From JBDTSW01 sp963782605 (lineage in GTDB: Bacteria > Actinomycetota > Thermoleophilia > Solirubrobacterales > 70-9), in contig CAWAKK010000009.1 of NCBI GenBank assembly GCA_963782605.1, positions 124,001 through 188,000 of the forward strand: 64,000 nucleotides of DNA, given 5' to 3'. The stretch's first letter is position 1. Each line of letters starts with the position of its first letter. This document shows positions 16,057 to 24,650 of the stretch, in pieces. A program made the position numbers and the translations under genes. The notes beneath the pieces are model-generated. The model saw nothing but the letters and a program-made list of their open reading frames with translations. It had not been told where the DNA came from and did no database searches.

Positions 16057-17136
16057 GTGGCCTCTAGAAAGCTGACACGCCGCCGCCTGATCGCCTCGGG
16101 TGCGGCTGCTGCGCCCGCAATCGCGGCGCTCCACGAAGTCGTGCCTCACGAAGGGCTCCACAGCGCCCTCGGCGGAGACCAGCACGCGAGCGCCGCGCAG
16201 ACCGGCCACGGGATGGGCCACGGGTCTGGGAAGGGCCTCGCCATCCACGACGGCTTCGGCGAGGGCACGGTGGACCACGACGCGAACGGGTTCAACCCCT
16301 CCGAGGTCGTGCGCGATTTCGACTATGGCGAGATCAGCAAGCTGCCCGACGGCCGCACCCTGCGCGAATGGACCGTGGTGGCGCAGGACAAGGAGATCGA
16401 GGTTGCGCCCGGCATCACCTATCCGGCGTGGACGTACAACGGGCGAATTCCGGGGCCCACCTTTCGGTGCACGCAGGGTGACCGCCTGCGGATCCGGTTC
16501 ATAAACGGCTCCAAGCACGCGCACACGATCCACTTTCATGGATTCCACCCTGACTTCGTGGACGGGATGCCAGGGATCGGTGAGGGGAGGGGAGGGGGCT
16601 CGATCGCCACCGGCGAGCAGTTCACCTACGAGTTCGACGCGGAGCCCTTCGGCCTCCACCTCTACCACTGCCACGTGATGCCGCTCGCGGCCCACATCGC
16701 CAAAGGCCTCTACGGCGCGCTTGTGATCGACCCGCCAGAGCCCCGGCCGGCGGCCGACGAGCTTGTGATGGTCATGAACGGCTTCGACACGAACTTCGAC
16801 GGAGAGAACGAGATCTACGCCGTCAACTCGATCCCATTTCACTACGTCGAGGAGCCGATCCGCGTAAAGCGTGGAGAGCTGGTGCGGATATACCTGGTGA
16901 ACCTGCTCGAGTTCGACCAGATCAACTCGTTTCATGTCCACGCCAACTTCTTCGACTACTACCCGACCGGCACCCGCCTCGACCCGGTGGACTTCACGGA
17001 CACGATCGTTCAGGGGCAGGGCCAGCGCGGGATCCTCGAGCTTCGCTTTCCCTATGCGGGCCGCTTCATGTTCCACGCCCACAAGACCGAGTTCGCCGAG
17101 CTCGGTTGGCTCGGGTTCATCGAGGTCGCCGACTGA
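16057..17136 (+). CDS. Two-domain multicopper oxidase, Tat-exported
   Basis: A 359-residue enzyme with a Tat signal (KLTRRRLIASGAAAAPAIAA). Two cupredoxin domains are visible. Domain 1 has HTIHFHGFH and LYHCHVMPLAAH, so it holds the type 1 copper cysteine; domain 2 has FHVHANFFDYY and FMFHAHKTEFAELGW, with histidines but no cysteine. This matches small two-domain oxidases related to NirK-type folds, in which a trinuclear or type 2 site forms between subunits. Likely oxidises a metal ion or small substrate outside the membrane. The stop overlaps the ZIP transporter start (TGATG), so the two are coupled. GTG start. Confidence 0.87.
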   Translation: MASRKLTRRRLIASGAAAAPAIAALHEVVPHEGLHSALGGDQHASAAQTGHGMGHGSGKGLAIHDGFGEGTVDHDANGFNPSEVVRDFDYGEISKLPDGRTLREWTVVAQDKEIEVAPGITYPAWTYNGRIPGPTFRCTQGDRLRIRFINGSKHAHTIHFHGFHPDFVDGMPGIGEGRGGGSIATGEQFTYEFDAEPFGLHLYHCHVMPLAAHIAKGLYGALVIDPPEPRPAADELVMVMNGFDTNFDGENEIYAVNSIPFHYVEEPIRVKRGELVRIYLVNLLEFDQINSFHVHANFFDYYPTGTRLDPVDFTDTIVQGQGQRGILELRFPYAGRFMFHAHKTEFAELGWLGFIEVAD

Positions 17137-18344
17137 TGGAAGCCGGCACCGCGACCGAGCGCGCCACGGCCGGCCTGCCGGGCTGGCTCTTGGGCGCGAT
17201 CCCGCTGGCGCTGATCGCGCTGGCCATCGGCGGCTTCGCGCTGCTGGGCGGCCCTGGCCTTGGCGAGCGCACGGGCCCGCCGGTCGAGGAGCTCACGGTC
17301 GAGCGCACCGTCTTGCGGCCAGGGGAGATCGAGGTCGGCATTCGCAACGACGGCCCCGACGCGGTCGAGGTGGCACAGATCACCGTAAACGAGGCATTCC
17401 TGCCCTTCGACGGCCCCGAGGGCGGCCGCGTCGGCCGCCTGGGCGAGGCCAGCTTCACCGTCCCGTACGACTGGGTGGAGGGCGAGGGCTACGGGATCAC
17501 CATCTTCACCTCGACCGGGGGGACGATCGACCACGAGATCCCCGTTGCCGTCGAGACCCCCGAGGCCGACGCCGGGTTCTTCGGGCTGATGGCCCTCCTG
17601 GGGATCTACGTGGGCGTGATTCCTGTGAGCCTCGGGATGCTCTGGCTTCCCTTCGTGCGCCGCGTGGGGCCGGAGTGGCTGCGGGTTCTGATCGCGTTTA
17701 CGGTTGGGCTCCTCGCCTTCCTCGCGATCGATGCGGGCTTGGAGGGGCTTGAGATCGCCGCTGCGGGCCCGGGCGCCTTCGGCGGCCCGGCCCTGGTCTT
17801 CCTGGGAGCTCTGGTCGCCTACCTCGCCCTCTCGGCAGTCGACGCGTACCTGTCACGACGCCGACAGCGCGCCGGCGCCGATGCAGGGACTTCGGCGGCA
17901 CCTTACCTGGCTCTGCTGGTGGCGATCGGGATCGGGCTGCACAACCTCGGCGAGGGGCTCGCGATCGGCTCCGCCTACGCCGCGGGGGCCCTGGCGCTGG
18001 GGACCTTCCTCGTGATCGGCTTCGCCATCCACAACACCACGGAGGGGCTCGCGATCGTCGCTCCCCTGGCCAACGCCCGCCCAAGCTTCGGTCGCCTGGT
18101 CGCGCTCGGCTTGATCGCGGGAGCGCCGGCCATCCTCGGCGCCTGGATCGGCGCCGCCGCCTACAACCCCAGCGCTGCGGCCTTCCTCTTCGGCGTTGGG
18201 GTCGGGGCGATCGTTCAGGTCATCGTCCAGCTCGCGCCGTTGATGCGTGACGATGAGGGCCGCCTGTTCGGGCCGGCGGCCGTCGGTGGCCTGCTCGCGG
18301 GTATCGCTGTGCTCTACATCACCGGGCTCCTGGTGGCCGCGTAG
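17136..18344 (+). CDS. ZIP family metal transporter with extra external domain
   Basis: A 402-residue membrane protein. After one membrane segment (about 15-38) comes a roughly 100-residue extracytoplasmic beta-rich domain (LRPGEIEVGIRNDGPDAVEV to DHEIPVAVETPEAD) that resembles a cupredoxin-like sandwich and is not part of standard ZIP proteins. The remaining eight or so membrane segments include the ZIP metal motifs HNLGEGLAIG and HNTTEGLAIV. It should import Zn, Fe or Mn. Coupled to the multicopper oxidase upstream and two bases from a DtxR regulator downstream, suggesting oxidase, transporter and metal sensor act together. Confidence 0.88.
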   Translation: MEAGTATERATAGLPGWLLGAIPLALIALAIGGFALLGGPGLGERTGPPVEELTVERTVLRPGEIEVGIRNDGPDAVEVAQITVNEAFLPFDGPEGGRVGRLGEASFTVPYDWVEGEGYGITIFTSTGGTIDHEIPVAVETPEADAGFFGLMALLGIYVGVIPVSLGMLWLPFVRRVGPEWLRVLIAFTVGLLAFLAIDAGLEGLEIAAAGPGAFGGPALVFLGALVAYLALSAVDAYLSRRRQRAGADAGTSAAPYLALLVAIGIGLHNLGEGLAIGSAYAAGALALGTFLVIGFAIHNTTEGLAIVAPLANARPSFGRLVALGLIAGAPAILGAWIGAAAYNPSAAAFLFGVGVGAIVQVIVQLAPLMRDDEGRLFGPAAVGGLLAGIAVLYITGLLVAA

Positions 18345-18346
18345 CG

Positions 18347-19048
18347 ATGGCCCGCGCGACCGCTCATTCCGGCTTCAGGCGCGATCCGGACGCCACGAAC
18401 TCCGAGGCAGTCGAGGACTACGCCAAGGCGATCCACGCCCTGCACGATCGCGACGAAGGCCCCGTCTCGACCTCGGCGCTCGCCGAGCGCCTCGGTGTGT
18501 CGCCAGGCACGGTCACCGCGATGCTGAAGCGGATGGGCGAGATGGGACTGGTGAAACACGTCCCTTACCACGGAGTGACGCTCACCCCCGCCGGCGAGCG
18601 AGTAGCGCTGGAGGTCATTCGTCACCATCGCCTGTTGGAGGCCTATCTGGCGGAGGCGCTGGGAGTGCCGTGGGACCGCGTCCACGACGAGGCGGAGGTC
18701 TTGGAGCACTACATCTCCGAGGATCTCGAGGAGAGGATCGCCGCAGCACTCGGCGATCCCGCCGTCGATCCGCACGGGGATCCCATCCCCGACCGGAGGC
18801 TGAAGGTCGCCGCCGACGAGGGGACCCCCCTGGCGAGCCTCGAGCCGGGCGACGCGGGCACCTTCGCGCGCGTTTCGGATTCCGACCCCGAGATGTTGCG
18901 CTACCTCGCCGAGCGCGGCATCCGCCCCGGCGCCTCCCTCGTGGTGCGCGAGCGACAGCCCTTCGGGGGCCCGCTGACGGTCGAGGTTGGCGGCTTGAGG
19001 CACGCGATCGGCGGGAAGCTCGCGGAGCGCATGCTGGTCGAGGGGTAG
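18347..19048 (+). CDS. DtxR/MntR family metal-dependent repressor
   Basis: A 233-residue regulator with all three family domains: winged HTH (SEAVEDYAKAIHALHDRDEG, LGVSPGTVTAMLKRM), dimerisation/metal-binding helices (EVIRHHRLLEAYLAEALGV, HDEAEVLEHYISEDLEERI) and a C-terminal SH3-like FeoA domain (about 155-230). The HHRLLE and HDEAEVLEH motifs contain the ligands for the ancillary and primary Fe/Mn sites. Third gene of the oxidase-transporter operon; it probably represses that operon when metal is replete, with a candidate operator at 16033-16048. Confidence 0.9.
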   Translation: MARATAHSGFRRDPDATNSEAVEDYAKAIHALHDRDEGPVSTSALAERLGVSPGTVTAMLKRMGEMGLVKHVPYHGVTLTPAGERVALEVIRHHRLLEAYLAEALGVPWDRVHDEAEVLEHYISEDLEERIAAALGDPAVDPHGDPIPDRRLKVAADEGTPLASLEPGDAGTFARVSDSDPEMLRYLAERGIRPGASLVVRERQPFGGPLTVEVGGLRHAIGGKLAERMLVEG

Positions 19049-19060
19049 TCTGGGCGCCGC

Positions 19061-19423
19061 ATGGCGCTCGCCGACGACTTCCAGCAGATCCTCGATTCGC
19101 TGCCCGACGACTGGACCGACGTCGTCTGCGACCTGCGCATCACGAACGAGGAGCTCTATGTGGATGCGGCGGTTCTGCTCACGCAGGTAAACGCGCAGCC
19201 CTACTCCAAGGCCGATTGGCACTGGCGCATCAATGTGGCGCACACCTTCGGCCATGCAGCGGCCGCGCAGACGGTCCTGGGCACCTTGCGGCTCCTTGAC
19301 GAGGAGGGGATCGATGGAGAGTTGGTCCTTCGGGACTTTCGCGAGGGGCGTGCGGAGGTCGTACAGATGTGGGGCCGTCCCGACTCAGTCAGGCGCGAGT
19401 TCCGCGACAGGCGTTCACTTTAG
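19061..19423 (+). CDS. Conserved hypothetical protein
   Basis: A 120-residue soluble alpha/beta protein starting LADDFQQILDSLPDDWTDVVCDLRI, with a central HWRINVAHTFGHAAAAQTV stretch. No known family recognised. It follows the DtxR gene by 12 bases and precedes a GAP-family gene by 12, so it is probably in the same transcript. The histidines are few and not arranged as a clear metal site. Confidence 0.65.
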   Translation: MALADDFQQILDSLPDDWTDVVCDLRITNEELYVDAAVLLTQVNAQPYSKADWHWRINVAHTFGHAAAAQTVLGTLRLLDEEGIDGELVLRDFREGRAEVVQMWGRPDSVRREFRDRRSL

Positions 19424-19435
19424 GCTGGGGGCCGC

Positions 19436-20047
19436 GTGAGCTTCGTTTCGCTCATCCCGATGGCGTTCGTGATGATCGCCGGCCCGCAGATCCTGAGCGC
19501 GATCTTTCTGGCGACGAGCGAGGATTGGCGACGGAACTCGCTGGCCTACGTGGCCGGTGCGTCGCTCTCGATCACGGCCATCGTCACCGCGGCGTACTTC
19601 CTCAGCAACGGAGCGCGCTCGGGTAACGAGCCGAGCGAGACGATCTACATCGTCGTCCTGGTGCTGCTGGTCCTGGCGGCGCTGCGCACCTACCTGAAGC
19701 GTGAGGAATCCGAGCCTCCCAAGTGGATGGGAAAGCTCCAGGCAGCCACGCCCGGCTTCTCGTTCAAGCTTGGTTTCCTGCTGCTTGGCGTCTTCCCGAC
19801 CGACATCCTGACCTCGGTCGCGGTGGGCTCCTACCTCGGCAACCACGGCGACCCCTGGTGGCACCTGCTTCCCTTTCTCGGACTGACCCTCTTGCTCCTG
19901 GCGCTCCCGCTGATCCTGCTTCTCATCCTCGGTGAGCGGGCGAGAGCGTTCCTGCCGAAGGCACGGGACTGGATGAATCAAAACTCGTGGGTCGTGAGCG
20001 AGGTCGTGATCGGTCTGTTCATCGTGCTGACCGCGACAAACCTCTAG
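19436..20047 (+). CDS. GAP (Sap-like) family membrane protein
   Basis: A 203-residue protein with about six membrane helices in the LysE-like order of the GAP family, named for mycobacterial Sap/Gap proteins that help move glycolipids to the surface. Typical stretches are LIPMAFVMIAGPQILSAIFL at the N-terminus and WMNQNSWVVSEVVIGLFIVL at the C-terminus. GTG start. Another copy lies at 58287 and a C-terminal fragment at 61071. Function in this organism is unknown; lipid or amphiphile export is the family guess. Confidence 0.8.
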   Translation: MSFVSLIPMAFVMIAGPQILSAIFLATSEDWRRNSLAYVAGASLSITAIVTAAYFLSNGARSGNEPSETIYIVVLVLLVLAALRTYLKREESEPPKWMGKLQAATPGFSFKLGFLLLGVFPTDILTSVAVGSYLGNHGDPWWHLLPFLGLTLLLLALPLILLLILGERARAFLPKARDWMNQNSWVVSEVVIGLFIVLTATNL

Positions 20048-20968
20048 CTAGCCGGCCCCCGCCGGCAGCGGGGCCAGACGATGCACGTCGCGCAGCTTGA
20101 GTTGGGCGGGGACGTCGAATGCGTCTTCGGCGAGCAGGGCGTCGAGCTGAGCCTCCTGCGTCTCGCGCACGAGCCCGTCGCCGGCACGGACCAGGGCATC
20201 GAGCCCCTCGCGCGGCGACCGCATCACGCTCGCGTAGCCGTCCCGCGTTGCCTCTCTCACTGCTCGAACCAGCCCAGGCCGGTCCTCGAGCGTTCCCCGC
20301 GACGTTGCGAGAAGCAGCTCGGGGTAGCGTGGGGATCCGTAGTCGTCGACCCGGAACTCCCGCGTGGGGACCCCGAGCTCGCGCAGAGCGACGCCCTCCG
20401 CGTTCCAGAATGCCGTCGCGGCATCGATGCGCCCTGCCGAGAGCGCGGCCACCGAGTCGAACCCGATCGTGACCCGCCTGACCGTCGCCGGGTCGGCGCC
20501 GTCGGCTTCCAGCACTGCATCGAGTACCACCTCGTCGGACGGCAGGCCGGTGACGCCGACCTCGGCGCCCTCGAGGTCCCGCGGCCGGCGGATCTCGTCG
20601 CTGGGAGCGGCGATCACCGCAGCCAGGGGCCGGCCCACGATTGTGTCGACGGCCACGACGTCCGCGCCTCGGCGGCGCGCGAGCGCGTAGTCGCTGATGT
20701 CGAGGATCGCGAACTCCGCGCGGCCCGCCGCCAGCAGCTTTGGCGCGTCGGTGGAGGTGCCGGGCGCGCGAACCTCTAGGTCGACGCCGCGCTCCTCGTA
20801 CAGCCCCTCGTCCAGCGCCGCGTAGATCCCGGTGTGCACGGCGTTGGGCTGGAAATCCAGCACGAGGGTCGCCTCCTTCGAGGCGCCCGGTTCAGCGCCG
20901 TCGCCTGCGCATGCCGGCAGGCACAGCGCGAGCGCGACGGCCGCCAGCGACGCTGCGACCCTCCGCAT
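20048..20968 (-). CDS. ABC transporter binding lipoprotein, NMT1/THI5-like
   Basis: A 306-residue periplasmic-binding-type lipoprotein (lipobox LCLPAC near residue 20). LVLDFQPNAVHTGIYAALDEGLYEERGVDLEV is the standard start of the NMT1/THI5 domain that binds thiamine-pyrimidine precursors and related ligands; LLAAGRAEFAILDISDYALARRRG and FDSVAALSAGRIDAATAFWNAEG follow. No ATPase or permease gene is adjacent, so it is an orphan here. Its stop abuts that of the GAP gene. Confidence 0.85.
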   Translation of the reverse strand: MRRVAASLAAVALALCLPACAGDGAEPGASKEATLVLDFQPNAVHTGIYAALDEGLYEERGVDLEVRAPGTSTDAPKLLAAGRAEFAILDISDYALARRRGADVVAVDTIVGRPLAAVIAAPSDEIRRPRDLEGAEVGVTGLPSDEVVLDAVLEADGADPATVRRVTIGFDSVAALSAGRIDAATAFWNAEGVALRELGVPTREFRVDDYGSPRYPELLLATSRGTLEDRPGLVRAVREATRDGYASVMRSPREGLDALVRAGDGLVRETQEAQLDALLAEDAFDVPAQLKLRDVHRLAPLPAGAG

Positions 20969-20994
20969 GTGCGCGGGCAGGATAGCCTTGCCCA

Positions 20995-21549
20995 GTGGCT
21001 GACCATGGGCTCGACGACAAGCTCCTCGCCCTCATCGAGATCCCCAAGGGAAGCCGCAACAAGTACGAGTACGACGAGGGGATCGGCGAGGTAATCCTCG
21101 ATCGCTTCCTCTCCTCCTCGACCGTTTACCCAACCGACTACGGCTATCTGATCGGCCACCGTGGTCGCGACGGGGACCCGCTCGACACGCTCGTGTGCGT
21201 CTCGGAGCCGACGTTCCCGGGCTGCGTCATCCCTGTGAAACCGATCGCGCACTTCGACATGCGCGATGAGAAGGGGCAGGACGACAAGATCATCTGCGTT
21301 CCCTTGAACGACCCCCAGTGGAACCAGCTCGACGACTTGGACGACCTGACGGAGCAGTTTCAGCTGGAGGTCTCCCACTTCTTCTCGGTCTACAAGCAAC
21401 TCGACCGCAAGCCCGTCGAGATCGGCGGCTTCTCGGACAAGGAAAAGGCCCTCGAGGTGATCGAGGAGGCAAAACGCCTGCACGAGGAGGAGGAGGCGGG
21501 CAAGGGAGATGAGGGCGGCGCGGGCGAGGAACGCACGGACAAGGGTTAG
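20995..21549 (+). CDS. ppa: Inorganic pyrophosphatase
   Basis: A 184-residue family I soluble pyrophosphatase. IPKGSRNKYEYDEG, VYPTDYGYLIG and the metal-binding signature DGDPLDTLV (D-x-D-P-x-D) are intact. It hydrolyses pyrophosphate to drive biosynthetic reactions. The last 25 residues are an acidic, glycine-rich tail not needed for catalysis. GTG start; 26 bases from the divergent lipoprotein gene. Confidence 0.95.
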   Translation: MADHGLDDKLLALIEIPKGSRNKYEYDEGIGEVILDRFLSSSTVYPTDYGYLIGHRGRDGDPLDTLVCVSEPTFPGCVIPVKPIAHFDMRDEKGQDDKIICVPLNDPQWNQLDDLDDLTEQFQLEVSHFFSVYKQLDRKPVEIGGFSDKEKALEVIEEAKRLHEEEEAGKGDEGGAGEERTDKG

Positions 21550-21612
21550 CGGCGCGCCGGCTGAGGGGACGGCTAGACTCCCGCGCCGTCAACTTTCCTT
21601 AGGAGGGATTCA

Positions 21613-22392
21613 GTGCAGGATCGAGGTCTAGCGGCCTACATCGCCGAGCTTCTCGGCACGTTGTTCCTCGTGTTCGCGGTCGGAACCGTGGTGACTCTGT
21701 TCGTCGCCACCTCCGCCGATGCGGCGCAGGGCTCCGACTTCGCCGTGGTCGGCCTCGTTCACGCCTTCGTCCTCTTCGGGCTGATCTTGACCTTTGGTGC
21801 GGTCTCCGGTGGCCACTTCAACCCTGTTGTCACGATCGCGGCCGTGACGCTGCGGCGGATCGACCCGCTCGACGCGGTCGTCTACATCCTCGCCCAGCTC
21901 TCCGGCGGTGTCCTCGGCGCGCTGCTGGTAAAGGCGCTGCTGCTCGACGAGGGCCGGCTCGGCCATTACGGCGCGGCGACCGTCTCGCCCCTTCTGGGAG
22001 GCAACTTCCAGGGCGCGATCGTCGAGGCGATCGGGACGTTCCTGCTCGTGCTGGTGATCTGCTGCGTCGCCTTCAACCCGCGCGCTCGCCAGGAGTGGGC
22101 TCCGCTCGCGATCGGAGCGACGCTGGGCATGGCCGTGATGATGCTCGCCCCGCTCACGGGTGGCTCGTTCAACCCGGCGCGCTGGTTCGGCCCGGCGCTG
22201 GTCGGCGACGAGTTTGGCGGCACGTGGCCCTACCTCCTCGGCCCGCTTGTGGGGTCGCTGGTCGCGGTGGCGGTCTACCGCTTCGTCATTGCCGGCCCGC
22301 AGTACGCGCTCGGCATGGAGCCTCCAACCAGTGACGCCCGTGCCGTCGAGCAGGTCGTAAAGGACGCCGAGACCCGCGCCGGCGAGGGCTGA
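21613..22392 (+). CDS. Aquaporin (MIP family channel)
   Basis: A 259-residue channel with six membrane helices and both half-helix motifs, GGHFNPVVT (NPV, a change from NPA) and GGSFNPARWFGP (NPA). The WFGPAL stretch after the second motif fits water or small neutral solute channels. GTG start with AGGAGGG six bases ahead. The acidic/polar tail is short. Substrate selectivity cannot be settled from these motifs alone. Confidence 0.9.
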   Translation: MQDRGLAAYIAELLGTLFLVFAVGTVVTLFVATSADAAQGSDFAVVGLVHAFVLFGLILTFGAVSGGHFNPVVTIAAVTLRRIDPLDAVVYILAQLSGGVLGALLVKALLLDEGRLGHYGAATVSPLLGGNFQGAIVEAIGTFLLVLVICCVAFNPRARQEWAPLAIGATLGMAVMMLAPLTGGSFNPARWFGPALVGDEFGGTWPYLLGPLVGSLVAVAVYRFVIAGPQYALGMEPPTSDARAVEQVVKDAETRAGEG

Positions 22393-22450
22393 GGGCACTC
22401 GGCGCCGCCGGCGCCGGGGCAGGTACGCCCGTTCGGTAGCTTGAGCGGCG

Positions 22451-24646
22451 ATGCGCCGCGTCACGTTCTCGCGCAACTACACGCTGTCGCTGTCACGCAC
22501 GTGTCAGTGCTACTGCAAGTACTGCGCCTTCGCGACGCACCGCCCCCATCTCTACGCGCCCGACGAGGTCGAGGAACGCCTTGCCAAGGCGGTGCGCCGC
22601 AACGCGAAGGAGCTCCTGGTCCTGACGGGAGAGCGCCCCGAGGTAAACGCCGAGGTCGCGGGGCGCCTGCGCTCCTTCGGGCACTCCGATTTCGTCTCCT
22701 ACGTCGTCTGGGCATGCGAGCGGGCGCTCGAGCGGGGTCTCTTGCCGCACACGAACCTGGGCGTTCTCTCGCGAGCCGACCTCGCGCGCTTGCGCGAGGT
22801 GACGGCCTCGCAGGGCCTCATGCTGGAGTCCGTCGCCGAGCGGCTCATGGACACCGTCCACGCCGGCTCTCCGACGAAGCATCCCGCTCGCCGGATGGCG
22901 ACCATCGAGGCTGCGGGCGAGCTGCGGATTCCGTTTACCAGCGGCATCCTCGTCGGCATCGGGGAGACGGAGGCTGAGCGCGTGGCCTCGCTTGAGGCGA
23001 TCGCTTCATCCCACGGTCGCCACGGGCACATTCAGGAGGTGATCCTCCAGAACTTCGTTCCGCACCCGCGGTACTACGGCCGGGAGGTGGCGCAGATCGC
23101 GGACGAGGCCGCGCAGGAGCGCTGGGCGGGCGATGGCTCACCCCTCGGGGCCGAGGCACCACGGCCGGACTGGGCGAGCGACGTGACGCTCGCAGAGATG
23201 AAGCGCCTGGTGGCGGAGACGCGGCGCCTGATGCCCGATGTGGGCATCCAGATCCCACCGAACCTCGCCGACTGGTGGGACGAGCTGGTCGTGGCTGGAG
23301 CCACCGACCTCGGCGGCCTTTCGGCCAACGGCGATCACATCTCGCCCGAGCACGCGTTTCCCAGCCCCCATCAGGTCCGAAAGCGCCTCGCTCCACAGGG
23401 CCTTGCCCTCACCGAGCGTCTGTGCGCCTACCCGCAATACCTGGGGCCCAACTGGATCGAGCAAGGCGTTCTCGACGTCGTGAAGCTCCGCTACTGGAGC
23501 TTCATTCCGCGCAAGGGCTCGGGACGCCGCTCGGAGCGCGTCGTGGATCCTGGCCTCGCGACCGCCGCGATCGAGCGCGGGCGAACGGGAGAGCCGCTCT
23601 CGGAGCATGAGCTCGAGGCTCTGTTCGCGGAGACGCGGCCAGAGGTGGTCGAGGAGATGCGTCTCGCGGCCGACGAGCTGCGGGCCGAAGTCGCGGGCGA
23701 CGTCGCCACCTTCGTCGTCAACCGCAACGTCAACTTCACGAACGTATGCATCGTCGGCTGCGCCTTCTGCGGGTTCGGGCAGGGCAAGCGCTCCCCCGAT
23801 GCCTACCACGTGAGCGAGAACGACTTCGAAGCGCGGATTGCCGAGGCGATCGAGTTCGGCGCGACCGAGATCTGCATGCAGGGCGGAATCCATCCGGACT
23901 ACACGCTCGAGCACTACGGGCGATGGCTGCGGCTCGCGAAGGAGGTGGCGCCCGCTGTCCACCTGCACGCGTACTCGCCGATGGAGATCCACTTCATGTG
24001 CGAGCGGTCCGGTCGCTCCCCGGAGGCGGTCTTCGACTACCTCGTCGGCTGCGGCCTCGGTTCGACGCCAGGCACCGCTGCCGAGGTCCTCCACGACGGC
24101 GTTCGCGCCCGGATCTCCCCGAACAAGCTGCCCGCCGCCCGCTGGGTCGAGATCATCGAGGCAGCCCATCGAAGCGGGCTCCGCTCCACCTCGACCGTGA
24201 TGTTCGGTCACATCGAGGAGCCGCACGAGCTCGCGCGGCACATGCGGGTCGTCCGGGAGCTGCAGGAGCGAACGGGCGGCATCACCGAGTTCGTGCCGCT
24301 CTCGTTCATCCCCTTCCAGACGCTCCTGGGCCGAACTCATGGGATCGAGGAGATCTCGCGCGAGGAGAACCTCAAGCACACCGCCGCCTTTCGCCTCGCG
24401 CTCGGCAGGACGATCCCAAATCTCCAGGCGAGCTGGGTGAAGATGGGCATCGACGCCGCGACCGAGAGCCTGCGCTGGGGAGTCAACGACCTCGGCGGGA
24501 CGCTGATGGAGGAGAACATCTCGCGCATGGCCGGCTCTCGGCACGGGGTCCGCCTGGAGCCGGAGGACCTGATCGGAGCGGCGCGCGCCGCCGGCCGCAC
24601 GCCCGCGCAGCGCACCACGCTCTACGAGATCGTCGAGACGTACTGA
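22451..24646 (+). CDS. fbiC: FbiC, 7,8-didemethyl-8-hydroxy-5-deazariboflavin (Fo) synthase
   Basis: A 731-residue fusion of two radical-SAM enzymes. The N-terminal CofG half has CQCYCKYCAF (CxxxCxxC) near residue 18; the C-terminal CofH half has NFTNVCIVGCAFCGFG near 430. Together they build the deazaflavin chromophore Fo of cofactor F420 from tyrosine and a ribityl-uracil. Both clusters and downstream motifs (GILVGIGET, EICMQGGIHPDYT, RTHGIEEISREENLKH) are intact. It lies 4 bases before an alcohol dehydrogenase and converges with the other F420 genes. Confidence 0.95.
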   Translation: MRRVTFSRNYTLSLSRTCQCYCKYCAFATHRPHLYAPDEVEERLAKAVRRNAKELLVLTGERPEVNAEVAGRLRSFGHSDFVSYVVWACERALERGLLPHTNLGVLSRADLARLREVTASQGLMLESVAERLMDTVHAGSPTKHPARRMATIEAAGELRIPFTSGILVGIGETEAERVASLEAIASSHGRHGHIQEVILQNFVPHPRYYGREVAQIADEAAQERWAGDGSPLGAEAPRPDWASDVTLAEMKRLVAETRRLMPDVGIQIPPNLADWWDELVVAGATDLGGLSANGDHISPEHAFPSPHQVRKRLAPQGLALTERLCAYPQYLGPNWIEQGVLDVVKLRYWSFIPRKGSGRRSERVVDPGLATAAIERGRTGEPLSEHELEALFAETRPEVVEEMRLAADELRAEVAGDVATFVVNRNVNFTNVCIVGCAFCGFGQGKRSPDAYHVSENDFEARIAEAIEFGATEICMQGGIHPDYTLEHYGRWLRLAKEVAPAVHLHAYSPMEIHFMCERSGRSPEAVFDYLVGCGLGSTPGTAAEVLHDGVRARISPNKLPAARWVEIIEAAHRSGLRSTSTVMFGHIEEPHELARHMRVVRELQERTGGITEFVPLSFIPFQTLLGRTHGIEEISREENLKHTAAFRLALGRTIPNLQASWVKMGIDAATESLRWGVNDLGGTLMEENISRMAGSRHGVRLEPEDLIGAARAAGRTPAQRTTLYEIVETY

Positions 24647-24650
24647 CCGC

